A stretch of DNA of 64,000 nucleotides from Campylobacteraceae bacterium (GCA_013373175.1 JABXII010000007.1:1-64000), one strand, 5' to 3'; counted from the first letter of the stretch, positions 44,734-55,400 are shown. The notes: generated by a model not told the origin, from the sequence alone. Program-made: numbers and translations.

Positions 44734-44960
44734 TGACAGAACAAGAAACAAAAGAAGAACTAATAAAAGATATTAAACTATTAATATCTACAGATGATGA
44801 TGACAATGTTGATATTAATCCTAACTTTCTAGAATACTTTCAAATAGAAGAATTAAACTCAATGAAAGAGCAATTAATAAAAAGAAAAAATAATATTAGA
44901 GAAGATACATTTGATTATTTAGATGAAATTTATGAAAAAACAAAGGAAGATTCTATATAA
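44733..44960 (+). CDS. Small acidic hypothetical protein
   Basis: 75 residues, ATG overlapping the preceding TAA (TAATG). Highly acidic and helical (ETKEELIKDIKLLISTDDDDNVDINPN). No cysteine, no membrane segment, no family I recognise. The overlap and strand place it in the BFD-like operon upstream of nadE. It may be a small regulator of the preceding iron-sulfur proteins. Confidence 0.6.
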   Translation: MTEQETKEELIKDIKLLISTDDDDNVDINPNFLEYFQIEELNSMKEQLIKRKNNIREDTFDYLDEIYEKTKEDSI

Positions 44961-44983
44961 TAATTATTATCAAAGGATTAAAG

Positions 44984-45745
44984 TTGATTAATTGGAAAAA
45001 TATAAAAGAACAATTACAAGACTTCTTAAAAGAAGAACTTAGTAAAACTGGATTAACTAAAGTTACAGTAGGGCTTTCAGGTGGTTTGGATTCTGCAGTT
45101 GTTGCAATACTTTGTAAAGAAACTTTTGGTGACAATATGAGTTGTGTTTTAATGCCTTCTCAATTTTCATCTAAAGAGAGTATTGATGATGCAGTAGAAC
45201 TTTGTGAAAAATTTAATATAAAATATGAAATAAAATCTATAGCTCCTATGGTAGAAGCTTATATTCAGAATATGGATGAAGATAAACTTAGAATAGGTAA
45301 TTTTAGTGCTAGAATGAGAATGTCTGTTTTATATGATACTTCATCAAGAGATAACTCAATTGTAGTAGGAACATCAAATAAGAGTGAACTTTTACTTGGT
45401 TATGGAACTATCTTTGGTGACATAGCTTGTGCAATAAATCCAATTGGAGAAATGTACAAAAGTGATGAGTTTGAGTTTGCAAAATTCCTTGGTGTAACAG
45501 ATTCAATCATAAATAAAAAACCAAGTGCAGACCTTTGGGAAGGCCAAAGTGATGAAGAAGAACTTGGATACTCTTACAGTCAAATGGATGAAGCCTTAAA
45601 GCTTTTAGTTGATGAAAATAAAACAAAAGAAGAGTTACTTACTTTAGGTTATGATGAAAAGCTAATTGATTTATTAAATTATAGAATGAAAGCAAATGCA
45701 TTTAAAGGTAAATTACCTGTAATTGCAAATATAAAATGGAGTTAA
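44984..45745 (+). CDS. nadE: NAD(+) synthase, ammonia-dependent type
   Basis: 253 residues, TTG start with AAAGGA nearby. The ATP pyrophosphatase loop is LSGGLDSAVVA (about 29-39); the family block SVLYDTSSRDNSIVVGTSNKSELLLGYGTIFGD and the K/P segment KKPSADLWEGQSDEEELGY are complete. It converts nicotinic acid adenine dinucleotide to NAD+. The short length without a glutaminase domain indicates the NH3-dependent form. It directly precedes an aminotransferase gene, two bases away. Confidence 0.95.
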   Translation: MINWKNIKEQLQDFLKEELSKTGLTKVTVGLSGGLDSAVVAILCKETFGDNMSCVLMPSQFSSKESIDDAVELCEKFNIKYEIKSIAPMVEAYIQNMDEDKLRIGNFSARMRMSVLYDTSSRDNSIVVGTSNKSELLLGYGTIFGDIACAINPIGEMYKSDEFEFAKFLGVTDSIINKKPSADLWEGQSDEEELGYSYSQMDEALKLLVDENKTKEELLTLGYDEKLIDLLNYRMKANAFKGKLPVIANIKWS

Positions 45746-45747
45746 CA

Positions 45748-46884
45748 ATGAGAGATATACCTTTTTACCAAACATCAGTTGCAGAAGAAGAATTAGATCA
45801 AATTAAGGCAGTATTAACACAAGATAAAGATACTAACAAAGTACTTGAGTTAGAAGACAATATTGCAAATTTTGTTGGTGCTAAGTATGCTGTTGCAACT
45901 TGTAATGCAACATCTGCAATTCACTTAGCTCTTAGTGCTATAAAGCTTAAAAGAGGTGATAAAATTTTAATGTCTGTTAACTCTTTTGTTAATGTACCTG
46001 AAGTAGTAAGACACTTTGATGCAGAACCAATTTTTATTGATATTAATACAGAAGATATGAATATTGATGTAAATAAATTTGAAAAAGCACTTGCAGAAAA
46101 TAAAACAAAGAAATTAAGAGGTGCAATTATAACTTTCGTTGCAGGTCAAACTCCTGATTTAGATAGAATTTATGATATTGCAAAAGAGTATGGAATTATT
46201 CTTATTGAAGATGCAACGTGTGCATTAGGTGTAACTTATAATGATGAAACAGTAGGAAGCTTAAGAGCTGATATGACTATTTTTTCTACAAACCCATCAA
46301 ATGGTAAGTATTCTGAAAGTAGATCAGGTATGATTGTTACAAATAATGAAGAAATAGCAGAAAGAGCTAAACTTCTTAGAACACATGCAATTACTACTAC
46401 ATATGATGATTTTGGAAACCTTGATTATATTTATGATGTAGTTGATATTGGACATAAATATGATATCTCTGAGTTAGATGCAGCTTTCTCTTTAGCTCAA
46501 TTAAAAAAGACTAATAAGTTTATAAAAAGAAGAAAAGAGATTGCAAAAATTTATAAAGATAGATTATCTGATATTAAGCATGTAACTATCCCTCAACATA
46601 AAGATGAGCATATCTTTACTCAATTTATTATAAAAATTTCTAGAAATAGAGATGCTTTTGCTAGAGCACTAAAAGAAAGAGGTGTAGCAACAGGATTAAA
46701 CTATATTCCATTACATCTTTTATCTTATTATAAAAATAAGTACTCAATTAAGATTACTGCATTTAGTTCTGCATTAACTTCTTATCAACAAATTTTATCT
46801 ATTCCTATGTACCCAGGTTTAACTGACGATGAAGTTAACTATATCTGTGATCAAATTATTGAGATTGCATCTGAGTGGGTTTAA
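45748..46884 (+). CDS. DegT/DnrJ/EryC1/StrS-family aminotransferase
   Basis: About 378 residues from ATG 45748, chosen because GGAG (45738-45741) is six bases upstream; an ATG at 45736 would overlap nadE. Fold-type I PLP enzyme of the sugar-aminotransferase group: YAVATCNATSAIHLALSAIKLKRGDKI, IIEDATCALGVTYN (PLP phosphate/ring contact) and STNPSNGKYSESRSGM (PLP Lys). These enzymes make amino sugars for surface polysaccharides. It is followed by lpxK, consistent with envelope glycan or lipid A biosynthesis. Substrate unknown. Confidence 0.85.
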   Translation: MRDIPFYQTSVAEEELDQIKAVLTQDKDTNKVLELEDNIANFVGAKYAVATCNATSAIHLALSAIKLKRGDKILMSVNSFVNVPEVVRHFDAEPIFIDINTEDMNIDVNKFEKALAENKTKKLRGAIITFVAGQTPDLDRIYDIAKEYGIILIEDATCALGVTYNDETVGSLRADMTIFSTNPSNGKYSESRSGMIVTNNEEIAERAKLLRTHAITTTYDDFGNLDYIYDVVDIGHKYDISELDAAFSLAQLKKTNKFIKRRKEIAKIYKDRLSDIKHVTIPQHKDEHIFTQFIIKISRNRDAFARALKERGVATGLNYIPLHLLSYYKNKYSIKITAFSSALTSYQQILSIPMYPGLTDDEVNYICDQIIEIASEWV

Positions 46885-46887
46885 TTT

Positions 46888-47835
46888 TTGAGACAAAAAA
46901 TATTTTTATGGGTTGAAGATTATCTCTTCTTCCCTAATACCTTTCAACAAATAATATCTTTTCTTTTACTACCATTTACTTTTTTGTATATGTTAATTAT
47001 TGCTTTAAAAAGAGCAAGTTCAAAAGTTATTGAGTTTGGTATTCCTGTTATTTCTATTGGAAATATAATAGTAGGTGGAAGTGGAAAAACTCCTTTTACA
47101 ATACATTTAGCTAAAAAATATACTGATGTTTGTGTTATATTAAGAGGTTTTGGTAGAGAATCAAAAGGTCTTTATGTGGTATCAAATAAAGGTGAGATTT
47201 TAGAAGACGTAAAGACAAGTGGTGATGAAGCAATGCTTTTAGCAAATAGACTAAAAGATGCAACAGTAATAGTAAGTGAGAATAGAAAAGAAGCTATTTT
47301 AAAGGCTAAAGAGTTAGGTTGTAAAATAGTTTTTTTAGATGATGGTTTTTCAAAATATGATATAAAGAAATTTGATATTTTAATACGTCCTAAAGAAGAA
47401 CCTACAAATTTATTTTGTCTTCCAAGTGGTGGATATAGAGAGCCTAAAATGGCTTATTCTTATGCAGATTTAGAGCTACAAGAGGGTAGGGATTTTAGAA
47501 GAGTTGTTTCCTTTTCAAAAGATGGTAAATATGTTGATATTTTACCTATGAAATTACTTTTATTAACTGCTATTTCTAAGCCAAAAAGACTTTTAGATTT
47601 TTTACCAGAAAATACAGTAATGGAAGCTTTTGAAGATCATCATCCTTTTACTAAAGAGGATATTGAAAAAATAAAAGTTAAATATAAAGATTATTCAATA
47701 ATTACTACTGAAAAAGATTTTGTTAAGTTACAAAAATTTGATTTAGATGATGTATATTTAATGAATCTAGAACTTCGTCTAAAGGATGAAAATAAGTTAA
47801 AAACTATAGAGAACTATATAAATAATTATAAGTAA
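46888..47835 (+). CDS. lpxK: Tetraacyldisaccharide 4'-kinase
   Basis: 315 residues, TTG start. IGNIIVGGSGKTPFTIHLA is the P-loop; CVILRGFGRESKGLYVVS and the GDEAMLLANRL segment, and IVFLDDGFSKYDIKKFDILIRP, are conserved in LpxK. It phosphorylates the lipid A disaccharide at the inner membrane, which the N-terminal hydrophobic helix (about 20-42) contacts. Its stop is immediately followed by the end of the convergent TPR gene. Confidence 0.93.
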   Translation: MRQKIFLWVEDYLFFPNTFQQIISFLLLPFTFLYMLIIALKRASSKVIEFGIPVISIGNIIVGGSGKTPFTIHLAKKYTDVCVILRGFGRESKGLYVVSNKGEILEDVKTSGDEAMLLANRLKDATVIVSENRKEAILKAKELGCKIVFLDDGFSKYDIKKFDILIRPKEEPTNLFCLPSGGYREPKMAYSYADLELQEGRDFRRVVSFSKDGKYVDILPMKLLLLTAISKPKRLLDFLPENTVMEAFEDHHPFTKEDIEKIKVKYKDYSIITTEKDFVKLQKFDLDDVYLMNLELRLKDENKLKTIENYINNYK

Positions 47836-48231
47836 TTACGAAGTATATTTAATAAGTTTTTTTCTTAATTCTTTTTCTTCTGCGTCTTCAACATAATCTT
47901 CAAGATAGTATTCAAATGCACACTCTTTTGCTTTTAAAATAATCTCCTGATCTTGAGGGGAGAGTTTAATAGCTTTTAAGAAGTACTTGTATGCATAAGC
48001 ACGATTTTCATCACTTAGGTATAAGTTTGCAATCTTTAAAGCAATATCTGAACTTTTACTAAGTTTAAAGGCTTTTTTGTATGTTTTATAAGCTTCTTCA
48101 CGTAGTTTATAATCTTCTGATTTTAGATATTTTTTTGCAAGTTTAACATAAAGTTTACTATTAGTGGGGTCTTCTTTAATCTCTTTTTTTAGCTCAATTA
48201 TCTTCTCTAAAATCTTTTCTTTTTTGTTCAT
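47836..48231 (-). CDS. Short tetratricopeptide-repeat protein
   Basis: 131 residues: about three TPR-like helical pairs (NSKLYVKLAKKYLKSEDYKLREEAYKTY, DIALKIANLYLSDENRAYAYKYFLKAIKLSPQDQE). No signal peptide. TPRs mediate protein-protein contact, so an adaptor role is likely. It is convergent with lpxK with no space between stop codons. Confidence 0.75.
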   Translation of the reverse strand: MNKKEKILEKIIELKKEIKEDPTNSKLYVKLAKKYLKSEDYKLREEAYKTYKKAFKLSKSSDIALKIANLYLSDENRAYAYKYFLKAIKLSPQDQEIILKAKECAFEYYLEDYVEDAEEKELRKKLIKYTS

Positions 48232-48312
48232 TGTTATACCTATATAGTATTTAGAATTATTTTATTGATTAATTACTTTATTCTTATTTAAATATATTAA
48301 TAACCTAAAATA

Positions 48313-48708
48313 TTATGATTTAGAAAGGTTTTGGATTTTCTCTTTTATCTCAGATATTTTTTGATTAAACTCAACAATAGTCTCATTTAAGTTATTAGAT
48401 TCATGCTTATCGTCAGTGAACTTTAACTCTTTAGTAAATATCTCTACTTTACTCTCATACTCATCTAACTTTTTATATAGTTTTTGTAGTTCACTTGCAG
48501 GGCTATTTACTACTTTAGTAGCCTTTTGTCTTGCATCAGGGGATATATCTAGAAAGACACCTGAATCTGTTATACTACTTTTACTCTCTTCTTTATTTTT
48601 AGATATTGTTTTTTCAAAAAGTTCTTTTCTAACTTCTATTCTTTTTTCTTTATTCTTCTTTTGTATTTCATCTAAATAGTTATTTTGAGTAGAATTTGAA
48701 ATTATCAT
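48313..48708 (-). CDS. Hypothetical coiled-coil protein
   Basis: 131 residues, charged and helical (LDEIQKKNKEKRIEVRKELFEK, ELQKLYKKLDEYESKVEIFTKEL, NETIVEFNQKISEIKEKIQNL), with a short middle segment SGVFLDISPDARQKATKVVNSPAS. No membrane segment. The SGVFLDISPDAR piece recalls short motifs seen in flagellar/anti-sigma-like small proteins, but I cannot assign a family. It sits alone, 82 bases from the TPR gene start. Confidence 0.6.
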   Translation of the reverse strand: MIISNSTQNNYLDEIQKKNKEKRIEVRKELFEKTISKNKEESKSSITDSGVFLDISPDARQKATKVVNSPASELQKLYKKLDEYESKVEIFTKELKFTDDKHESNNLNETIVEFNQKISEIKEKIQNLSKS

Positions 48709-48805
48709 ATTAAAACCTTTAAAATAATGTATAAATATATATTAGTCTTAAAATGATTAAAAAAGATTGAAGTATAACATTTACATAACTAAGGGGAGTC
48801 CTTAG

Positions 48806-49984
48806 TTATTTTACAATATGACCTACAAATTTAGACATATTATTTAAGATTTTTTCGCCTCTTCTAAATCCAAGACCAGAAGCTTCGTATGCATAAAAAA
48901 CTCCTGCTTGATAGTAGTTACCTTCTTCATCTCTTGGAAGCTCTACAAACTCTTGGTAAATAGCTTTATGCCCTTCATATTCTCCAGTTGTTTCAATATC
49001 AATAGAACCATCTTCATTTATAATTTTAGTATTAGCGCCTTCTCTTCCAAAGCATCTTTTTTCAACTTGTTTTTTATTTTCTAAAGGCTCAAAAGAAGTT
49101 TCAAGTAATAATGGATGTTCTGGATAAAGATCCCATAGTATTTTCATAAAACCTTTTGATTGGAACATTAAAGTATACGCTGGGTTAAAGATAATTGCTT
49201 TTTTCTCCTTGATTATTTCAGTTAAAAGAAGAGCTAGTTCGCTTTCATCAATAGCGATATCTTCCCAAGGAATAAGTTTAAACCAGAATTCAAAATTTTC
49301 ATCTTCTTTAAAAATACCATCATCACTAAAATCAACTTTATCAATAAATTCAAAGTCTGTATTAAATCCAGCTTCATTTGCTAAATGTTGTAGTAGTTTT
49401 GTGGTATGTTCATCTTCAGGAAGTCCCGAAATAGATGAAAACAGTATCTTCCATCCAAGCTTAGAATAATACTCTTCAAACTTTTCAATATCACTATCTA
49501 AAGTAATTATTCTTTTAAAGTTATCTTTTAATGCATCATATAAATTATTAAATTGGCTTGCTTCATCAAGGTTATTTGCCTTTAATAAAGCCCATTGAAT
49601 AATAGCTGTTTCAAAAAGAGAAGTAGGGGTATCTGCATTAAATTCTATTAGTTTTATTGGTTTTCCATCAATTCCACCTGCTAAATCAAATCTTGAATAT
49701 AAATGCCAATGCACATCATTTTCCCAAGATTCTTTAATCATTTCAACAAGATTAAAAGGAATATTAAGTTCATGGAATAATTCGTTTTCAACTACATATT
49801 CGCCAGCTTCACAAAACATATCATAAAGTTCATTTGTAGCTTCATAATAAGCATTTGCTTCCTCTTCTGTAATTTCTACTACTTCATTTGCTATATAAGA
49901 AGTATTATCTTCATCTGTGTGCCAAACAAAACCAATCGATTCTAAGTATTCATTAGTTAAAGGCTGTAATTTTTGAAGTTTCAT
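48806..49984 (-). CDS. Glutathionylspermidine synthase-like ATP-grasp ligase (YgiC/YjfC type)
   Basis: 392 residues. Gsp_synth ATP-grasp protein: FDLAGGIDGKPIKLIEFNADTPTSLFETA, LIPWEDIA, KAIIFNPAYTLMFQSKGFMKILWDLYP and CFGREGANTKI. These ligases join a peptide carboxylate to an amine. The amidase half of true Gsp synthetase is missing, as in YgiC/YjfC. It forms a pair with the lipoprotein gene two bases upstream, like ygiB-ygiC. Substrate is unknown; a cell-envelope peptide is a fair guess. Confidence 0.85.
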   Translation of the reverse strand: MKLQKLQPLTNEYLESIGFVWHTDEDNTSYIANEVVEITEEEANAYYEATNELYDMFCEAGEYVVENELFHELNIPFNLVEMIKESWENDVHWHLYSRFDLAGGIDGKPIKLIEFNADTPTSLFETAIIQWALLKANNLDEASQFNNLYDALKDNFKRIITLDSDIEKFEEYYSKLGWKILFSSISGLPEDEHTTKLLQHLANEAGFNTDFEFIDKVDFSDDGIFKEDENFEFWFKLIPWEDIAIDESELALLLTEIIKEKKAIIFNPAYTLMFQSKGFMKILWDLYPEHPLLLETSFEPLENKKQVEKRCFGREGANTKIINEDGSIDIETTGEYEGHKAIYQEFVELPRDEEGNYYQAGVFYAYEASGLGFRRGEKILNNMSKFVGHIVK

Positions 49985-49986
49985 AA

Positions 49987-50634
49987 TTATCCACCAAACG
50001 ATCTAGTAGAACCAAATAAACTTTTTGACCTACTTGATGAAGATTTGCTTCCAAAGAAACCACTTCTTTTTGAAGATTTTGCTGTAGATTTTGCAGCATT
50101 TTTAAATGAACTTTGTGATCTACTATATGTTTGAGGAGATTTATATTGTGCTTTTCTTTGGTTTTGATAGTTTTGGTTATTAAATAGTTTATTACCTAAC
50201 CAAGAACCAATCATAGCTCCAGCAATTGATGAAAGAAGAACTCCTCCTAATCCCATACCACCATTTGATACTTCTGGATTTGTAAGTGGTGATGTTCCTG
50301 CATCAATCTTAGCTTCTTCTTGTTTTACTAAAGTGTTAATCTCTTCTTGAGAAAGAATTCTTTCACTACCATCTGGCTTTCTTAATACAATAGTAGTTTT
50401 TGATGAAGGAAATTCATCGGCAATAGCATATCTTCCATCAGTTGATTCTTCAATAATTACAAAGGCACCTTGTTTTTGAGAAGCATTTGTAAATGCACCA
50501 TTTTGCCCTTGCTGTTGGTTGTTGTTTGAACCTGAATCAAAGCAACCAGTAAGCCCAGTAGCTAAAAAAGCTCCTAATCCACCAACAAGCGCGTAGTTAG
50601 ATAGTTTTTTAATATGATTTTTTCTTTTTTCCAA
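49987..50634 (-). CDS. UPF0323-family lipoprotein
   Basis: 215 residues. A lipobox (ATGLTGC, about residues 25-31) predicts lipidation. The middle holds AFVIIEESTDGRYAIADEFPSSKTTIVLRKPDGSERILSQ, a conserved strand-rich part, then a glycine-rich membrane-like segment (GMGLGGVLLSSIAGAMIGSWLG) and a Ser/Arg/Gly/Phe low-complexity tail. This matches the UPF0323 lipoproteins of Campylobacter and Helicobacter and the DUF1190 partner of YgiC-type ligases. The downstream ligase may modify or depend on it. Confidence 0.85.
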   Translation of the reverse strand: MEKRKNHIKKLSNYALVGGLGAFLATGLTGCFDSGSNNNQQQGQNGAFTNASQKQGAFVIIEESTDGRYAIADEFPSSKTTIVLRKPDGSERILSQEEINTLVKQEEAKIDAGTSPLTNPEVSNGGMGLGGVLLSSIAGAMIGSWLGNKLFNNQNYQNQRKAQYKSPQTYSRSQSSFKNAAKSTAKSSKRSGFFGSKSSSSRSKSLFGSTRSFGG

Positions 50635-52450
<1,816 letters not shown>

Positions 52451-52477
52451 ATATTTATCATATAAAAGGAGTTTATT

Positions 52478-53341
52478 ATGAAAGGTTTTGAAAATATTAT
52501 TGTTGGCTTAGACATTTCTAAACATAGTACATATGTACTGCAAAAAGCTTTTACATTAGCAAAGAAAAATAACTCTAAAGTTAGTATAGTACATGCTATT
52601 GACAAAGGTTGGTTTAGTGAGTTGTTTTCTCCTTCAAATTTTGAGGAGCTAAAAGCTCATGCTATAACTACTATTGATGAACAATTATCTCATGTAGATA
52701 CAAAAGAAGTAGAGTATGAAATTCTAATTGAACAAGATAATGCTTCTGAATTTGTTGTAAAAACTGCCAAAGATTTAGATGCATATTTAATCATTATTGG
52801 TGCAAATGAACAAGATCATGATGAAGTTGCTATTTTAGGTTCTACAGCCCATAAAATAGCTCAAAATGGAAGAATTCCAATGATAATTGTGAAAAATCCT
52901 TGTGAAGGTGATTATAAAAATGTAGTTGCATTTACAGATTTATCAGAAATATCTTTTAAGAGTTTAGTTTTTGCAAAAGAGTTATTAAATCAAGAGCGTA
53001 TTAAAACTGTATATACTTATAAGCAAATAGGTGAAATTGCACTTAAATATTATAATGAAGACAATAATAAAGAAAAAATCCAAAAGGGAATCAAAGAAAA
53101 AGAGAATTCAAAGTTTGGAAACTTTATTGAAAAATACGATTTAAAAGATACAGAGATTTTTGAAAGTAATTTAGGGGTAAATACAGGTTTAACAAACTAT
53201 GTAGAAACTAATAAAAATGATTTAGTAGTTTTAGGTTCAAATGGAGTTAATAATCCAAACTCATTTATATTTGGTTCAACAACTTCATTTTTAATGGAAA
53301 ATCTAAAAAGTGATTTATTAATTTATGTACCAAAGAAATAA
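52478..53341 (+). CDS. Tandem universal stress protein
   Basis: 287 residues, two USP domains (about 1-148 and 150-287). First: NIIVGLDISKHSTYVLQKAFTLAKKN and the ATP-binding-like IIIGANEQDHDEVAILGSTAHKIAQNGRIPMIIVK. Second: VVAFTDLSEISFKSLVFAKELL and VVLGSNGVNNPNSFIFGSTTSFLMENLKSDLLIYV, which retains the G-2x-G-9x-G(S/T)-like pattern. It likely binds ATP and modulates stress tolerance. It is 27 bases after gdhA and probably co-transcribed. Confidence 0.88.
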   Translation: MKGFENIIVGLDISKHSTYVLQKAFTLAKKNNSKVSIVHAIDKGWFSELFSPSNFEELKAHAITTIDEQLSHVDTKEVEYEILIEQDNASEFVVKTAKDLDAYLIIIGANEQDHDEVAILGSTAHKIAQNGRIPMIIVKNPCEGDYKNVVAFTDLSEISFKSLVFAKELLNQERIKTVYTYKQIGEIALKYYNEDNNKEKIQKGIKEKENSKFGNFIEKYDLKDTEIFESNLGVNTGLTNYVETNKNDLVVLGSNGVNNPNSFIFGSTTSFLMENLKSDLLIYVPKK

Positions 53342-53365
53342 AGATAGAGGAAAACTCTATCTTTA
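53339..53365. terminator. Bidirectional terminator between USP and PhzF genes
   Basis: An 11-bp stem (53339-53349 with 53355-53365; arm TAAAGATAGAG) and a 5-base loop lie at the convergent ends of both genes, overlapping their stop codons. Confidence 0.8.
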
Positions 53366-54151
53366 TACAGTTATATCTCCTTCAAGATATAAAACGGCTT
53401 CTCCTAAAATAGTTACATTTTCATCATCTACAATACACTTTAAATGGCCACCTCTTTTAGAAGCTTGATAAGCAATTAATTCATTCTTGTTTAACTTTTC
53501 TGCCCATAAAGCAGCTGCACCTGTGTGCATTGAACCAGTTACAGGATCTTCTACTCCTCCATTAGCTGGCCAAAAATATCTTGAAATAAAATCATACTCT
53601 TTTGATTTTGCTGTTATAGTTACATCTAGTGGTCCAAGTTTTTTTATCTCTTCTAGATTAACTTCCATATTATAAATATCTTCTTCTTTTTCATAAACAG
53701 CAAAATAAGCTTGTTGATTAACAAAAACTTCTTTTGGATTAATTGATAATCCATTTATTAATTCATTTGGAATATCAGTAACAAGTTTTGGTTTTCTATT
53801 TGGGAATATCATTTCAATATAACCATTGTCTAATTGTTTTACATCCATATTTCCTACTGCAGCAGCTTTGAAAGTAACTTTCTTTAAATTATTTTTACTG
53901 AATAAAATAAAGGCAGTTGCTAATGTTGCATGTCCACAAAAATCAATTTCAGTTATAGGTGAAAACCATCTTATTTCATAAGTTGAATCTTCACATTTCT
54001 TTGCAAAAGCAGTTTCAGATAGGTTGTTTTCTATTGCAATTTCTTGCATAAGTTCTTCTTCTAACCATTCTTCTAAAATAATTACTGCAGCAGAATTTCC
54101 TTTAAATATTTTATTTGTAAAAGCATCTACTTGATATATTTTTAAATTCAT
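53363..54151 (-). CDS. PhzF-family isomerase-like protein
   Basis: 262 residues with the diaminopimelate-epimerase-like fold: IYQVDAFTNKIFKGNSAAVIIL and the catalytic Glu in NNLSETAFAKK; EIRWFSPITEIDFCGHATLATAFIL; GVEDPVTGSMHTGAAALWAEKL near the C-terminus. Most family members are uncharacterised isomerases; phenazine synthesis is not implied. It is monocistronic. Confidence 0.88.
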   Translation of the reverse strand: MNLKIYQVDAFTNKIFKGNSAAVIILEEWLEEELMQEIAIENNLSETAFAKKCEDSTYEIRWFSPITEIDFCGHATLATAFILFSKNNLKKVTFKAAAVGNMDVKQLDNGYIEMIFPNRKPKLVTDIPNELINGLSINPKEVFVNQQAYFAVYEKEEDIYNMEVNLEEIKKLGPLDVTITAKSKEYDFISRYFWPANGGVEDPVTGSMHTGAAALWAEKLNKNELIAYQASKRGGHLKCIVDDENVTILGEAVLYLEGDITV

Positions 54152-54308
54152 TATTTACCTTTTAAATATTTTTCATATTATAGCACTAATTAGAGTATTT
54201 AATATTATTATTTTTAACTGATAATACTTTTTAAAGTTGAGAAATTTTATAAAAAACAATAATTAAGTTATAAATCTTAAATAAACCACTACAAATAAAA
54301 TTATTTAT

Positions 54309-54367
54309 GCAACTAAGTTGCACTTAAACCTTATTTGATAAAATCCAAAATTGCAACTAAGTCGCAT
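54309..54367 (+). promoter_or_regulatory. Paired Fur-family-type operator upstream of dksA
   Basis: TGCAACTAAGTTGCA (54309-54323) and TGCAACTAAGTCGCA (54353-54367), 44 bp between centres. They are identical in sequence to the pair before znuC. Between them TTTGATAAAAT is a plausible -10 element, so a bound repressor would cover the promoter. The 291-base region 54152-54443 contains no gene. Confidence 0.75.
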
Positions 54368-54403
54368 AGTTGAATTAGAAAATTTGAATTTCTCCTATGC
54401 GAT
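54363..54403 (+). promoter_or_regulatory. 5'UTR hairpin overlapping the second operator box
   Basis: TCGCATAG (54363-54370) pairs with CTATGCGA (54396-54403), and inside it AGAAA (54378-54382) with TTTCT (54390-54394). The left arm is part of operator box 2. A G6 tract (54412-54417) follows. It might affect mRNA stability or translation of dksA. Confidence 0.45.
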
Positions 54404-54443
54404 ACAAATTGGGGGGCATTTGCTTTAAAATAAGGAATATTTT

Positions 54444-54803
54444 ATGTTAAAAAAAGAACATATAGAAGAACTTAAAACTCAACTTTTAGATAAAAAACAA
54501 AAGTTACTTGAAGAAGCTTCAATAAGTCAGAATTTTATTGAAGAGCTTCATAGTGATACAAAAGGTGATGAAGCAGATATTGCAGAAATATCTTTGGATA
54601 CACATAATCTTAGCCTTTTAAGAGAAAAGCAAGTTGAAGAGTTAAGAGAGATTGAACATGCTTTAAAGAAGATTGAAAATGGTACTTATAATGTTTGTGA
54701 AATGTGTGATGAGCCAGTAGGCTTAAAAAGACTTAGGGCAAAGCCTCATGCAAAATATTGTATTGAGTGTAGAGGTATTTTTGAAAAAGAACAAAAATCT
54801 TAG
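54444..54803 (+). CDS. dksA: DksA/TraR-family zinc-finger transcription factor
   Basis: 119 residues: coiled coil (about 1-80; LLDKKQKLLEEASISQNFIEELHSDTKGDEADIAEI) with the acidic tip typical of DksA, then a four-cysteine zinc finger (YNVCEMCDEPVGLKRLRAKPHAKYCIEC, CxxC-x17-CxxC). DksA enters the RNA polymerase secondary channel and acts with ppGpp. SD AAGGAA. Unlike zinc-free DksA2 paralogues it keeps all four Cys, though it stands behind a presumed metal-responsive operator. It heads a four-gene operon. Confidence 0.9.
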   Translation: MLKKEHIEELKTQLLDKKQKLLEEASISQNFIEELHSDTKGDEADIAEISLDTHNLSLLREKQVEELREIEHALKKIENGTYNVCEMCDEPVGLKRLRAKPHAKYCIECRGIFEKEQKS

Positions 54804-54834
54804 ATTTTGCTTGTATATATAAAAAGGAAAGATA

Positions 54835-55089
54835 ATGTCAAATTGCCCATACTGTGGTAAAAAAATACCTATGAATAAAGCTTTTTGTTCTAAAACCTGT
54901 AAAGAAAACTATTTTCAAATGGTCGCAATACAAATTCCTCAACCATTTTTAAAAAGAATATTTATTTTCTGTACCAAGGAACAAAGAGAAGTTGAAATTG
55001 AGAATTTTGCTAAAAGACATCGTTGGGATTATGAACTTGTTAAAAAGAAGATTGATGATTACGCAATTGAATTTGGCTATGACAAATAA
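54835..55089 (+). CDS. Small zinc-ribbon protein
   Basis: 84 residues. CPYCGKKIPMNKAFCSKTC gives a CxxC-x11-CxxxC zinc ribbon of the DUF2116 type at the N-terminus; the rest (about 25-84) is helical with IQIPQPFLKRIFIFC and HRWDYELVKKKIDDYAIEF. It is 31 bases after dksA. Role unknown; it may bind RNA polymerase or another nucleic-acid machine, or hold zinc. Confidence 0.75.
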   Translation: MSNCPYCGKKIPMNKAFCSKTCKENYFQMVAIQIPQPFLKRIFIFCTKEQREVEIENFAKRHRWDYELVKKKIDDYAIEFGYDK

Positions 55090-55107
55090 GTAAAAATAAG
55101 GGAATAA

Positions 55108-55380
55108 GTGAAAAATATAAAAGTAGAATTAGAAAGCATAATATTTAATGTGATGCTACCAGAATCAAAAGCTTTTTTAGATGAATTAATTGAAGAAATA
55201 GAAAAAGGAAATGATGAAGAAGAGATTATGGAAGCAAAAGAAGATGTTGAATTTTTTATTGAAGAATTAAATCATGTTTTAAAACTGATTGAAGAGAAAA
55301 GACTATCAAATAAAGATGCAAAAGATATGTATAAAAAAATTAGAAATATGCTTGATGAACATGACCATGAACATCAATAA
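55108..55380 (+). CDS. Acidic helical protein with histidine-rich C-terminus
   Basis: 90 residues, GTG start with AAGGGAA upstream. Strongly acidic helices (ESKAFLDELIEEIEKGNDEEEIMEAKEDVEFFIEELN) end in LDEHDHEHQ, a short His/Asp/Glu cluster able to bind a metal such as zinc. No known family. Placed in the dksA operon, a metal-handling role is a natural guess. Confidence 0.65.
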   Translation: MKNIKVELESIIFNVMLPESKAFLDELIEEIEKGNDEEEIMEAKEDVEFFIEELNHVLKLIEEKRLSNKDAKDMYKKIRNMLDEHDHEHQ

Positions 55381-55400
55381 ATGTTAAAGGGAAAATAATA

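Noticed and set aside
54412-54417. Phase-variable poly-G tract
   Set aside because: Only six G and outside any coding sequence; much shorter than the tracts that slip in Campylobacter.
54444-54803. Zinc-free DksA2 paralogue
   Set aside because: All four zinc-finger cysteines are present, so it is not the Cys-less form, even though the promoter looks metal-responsive.
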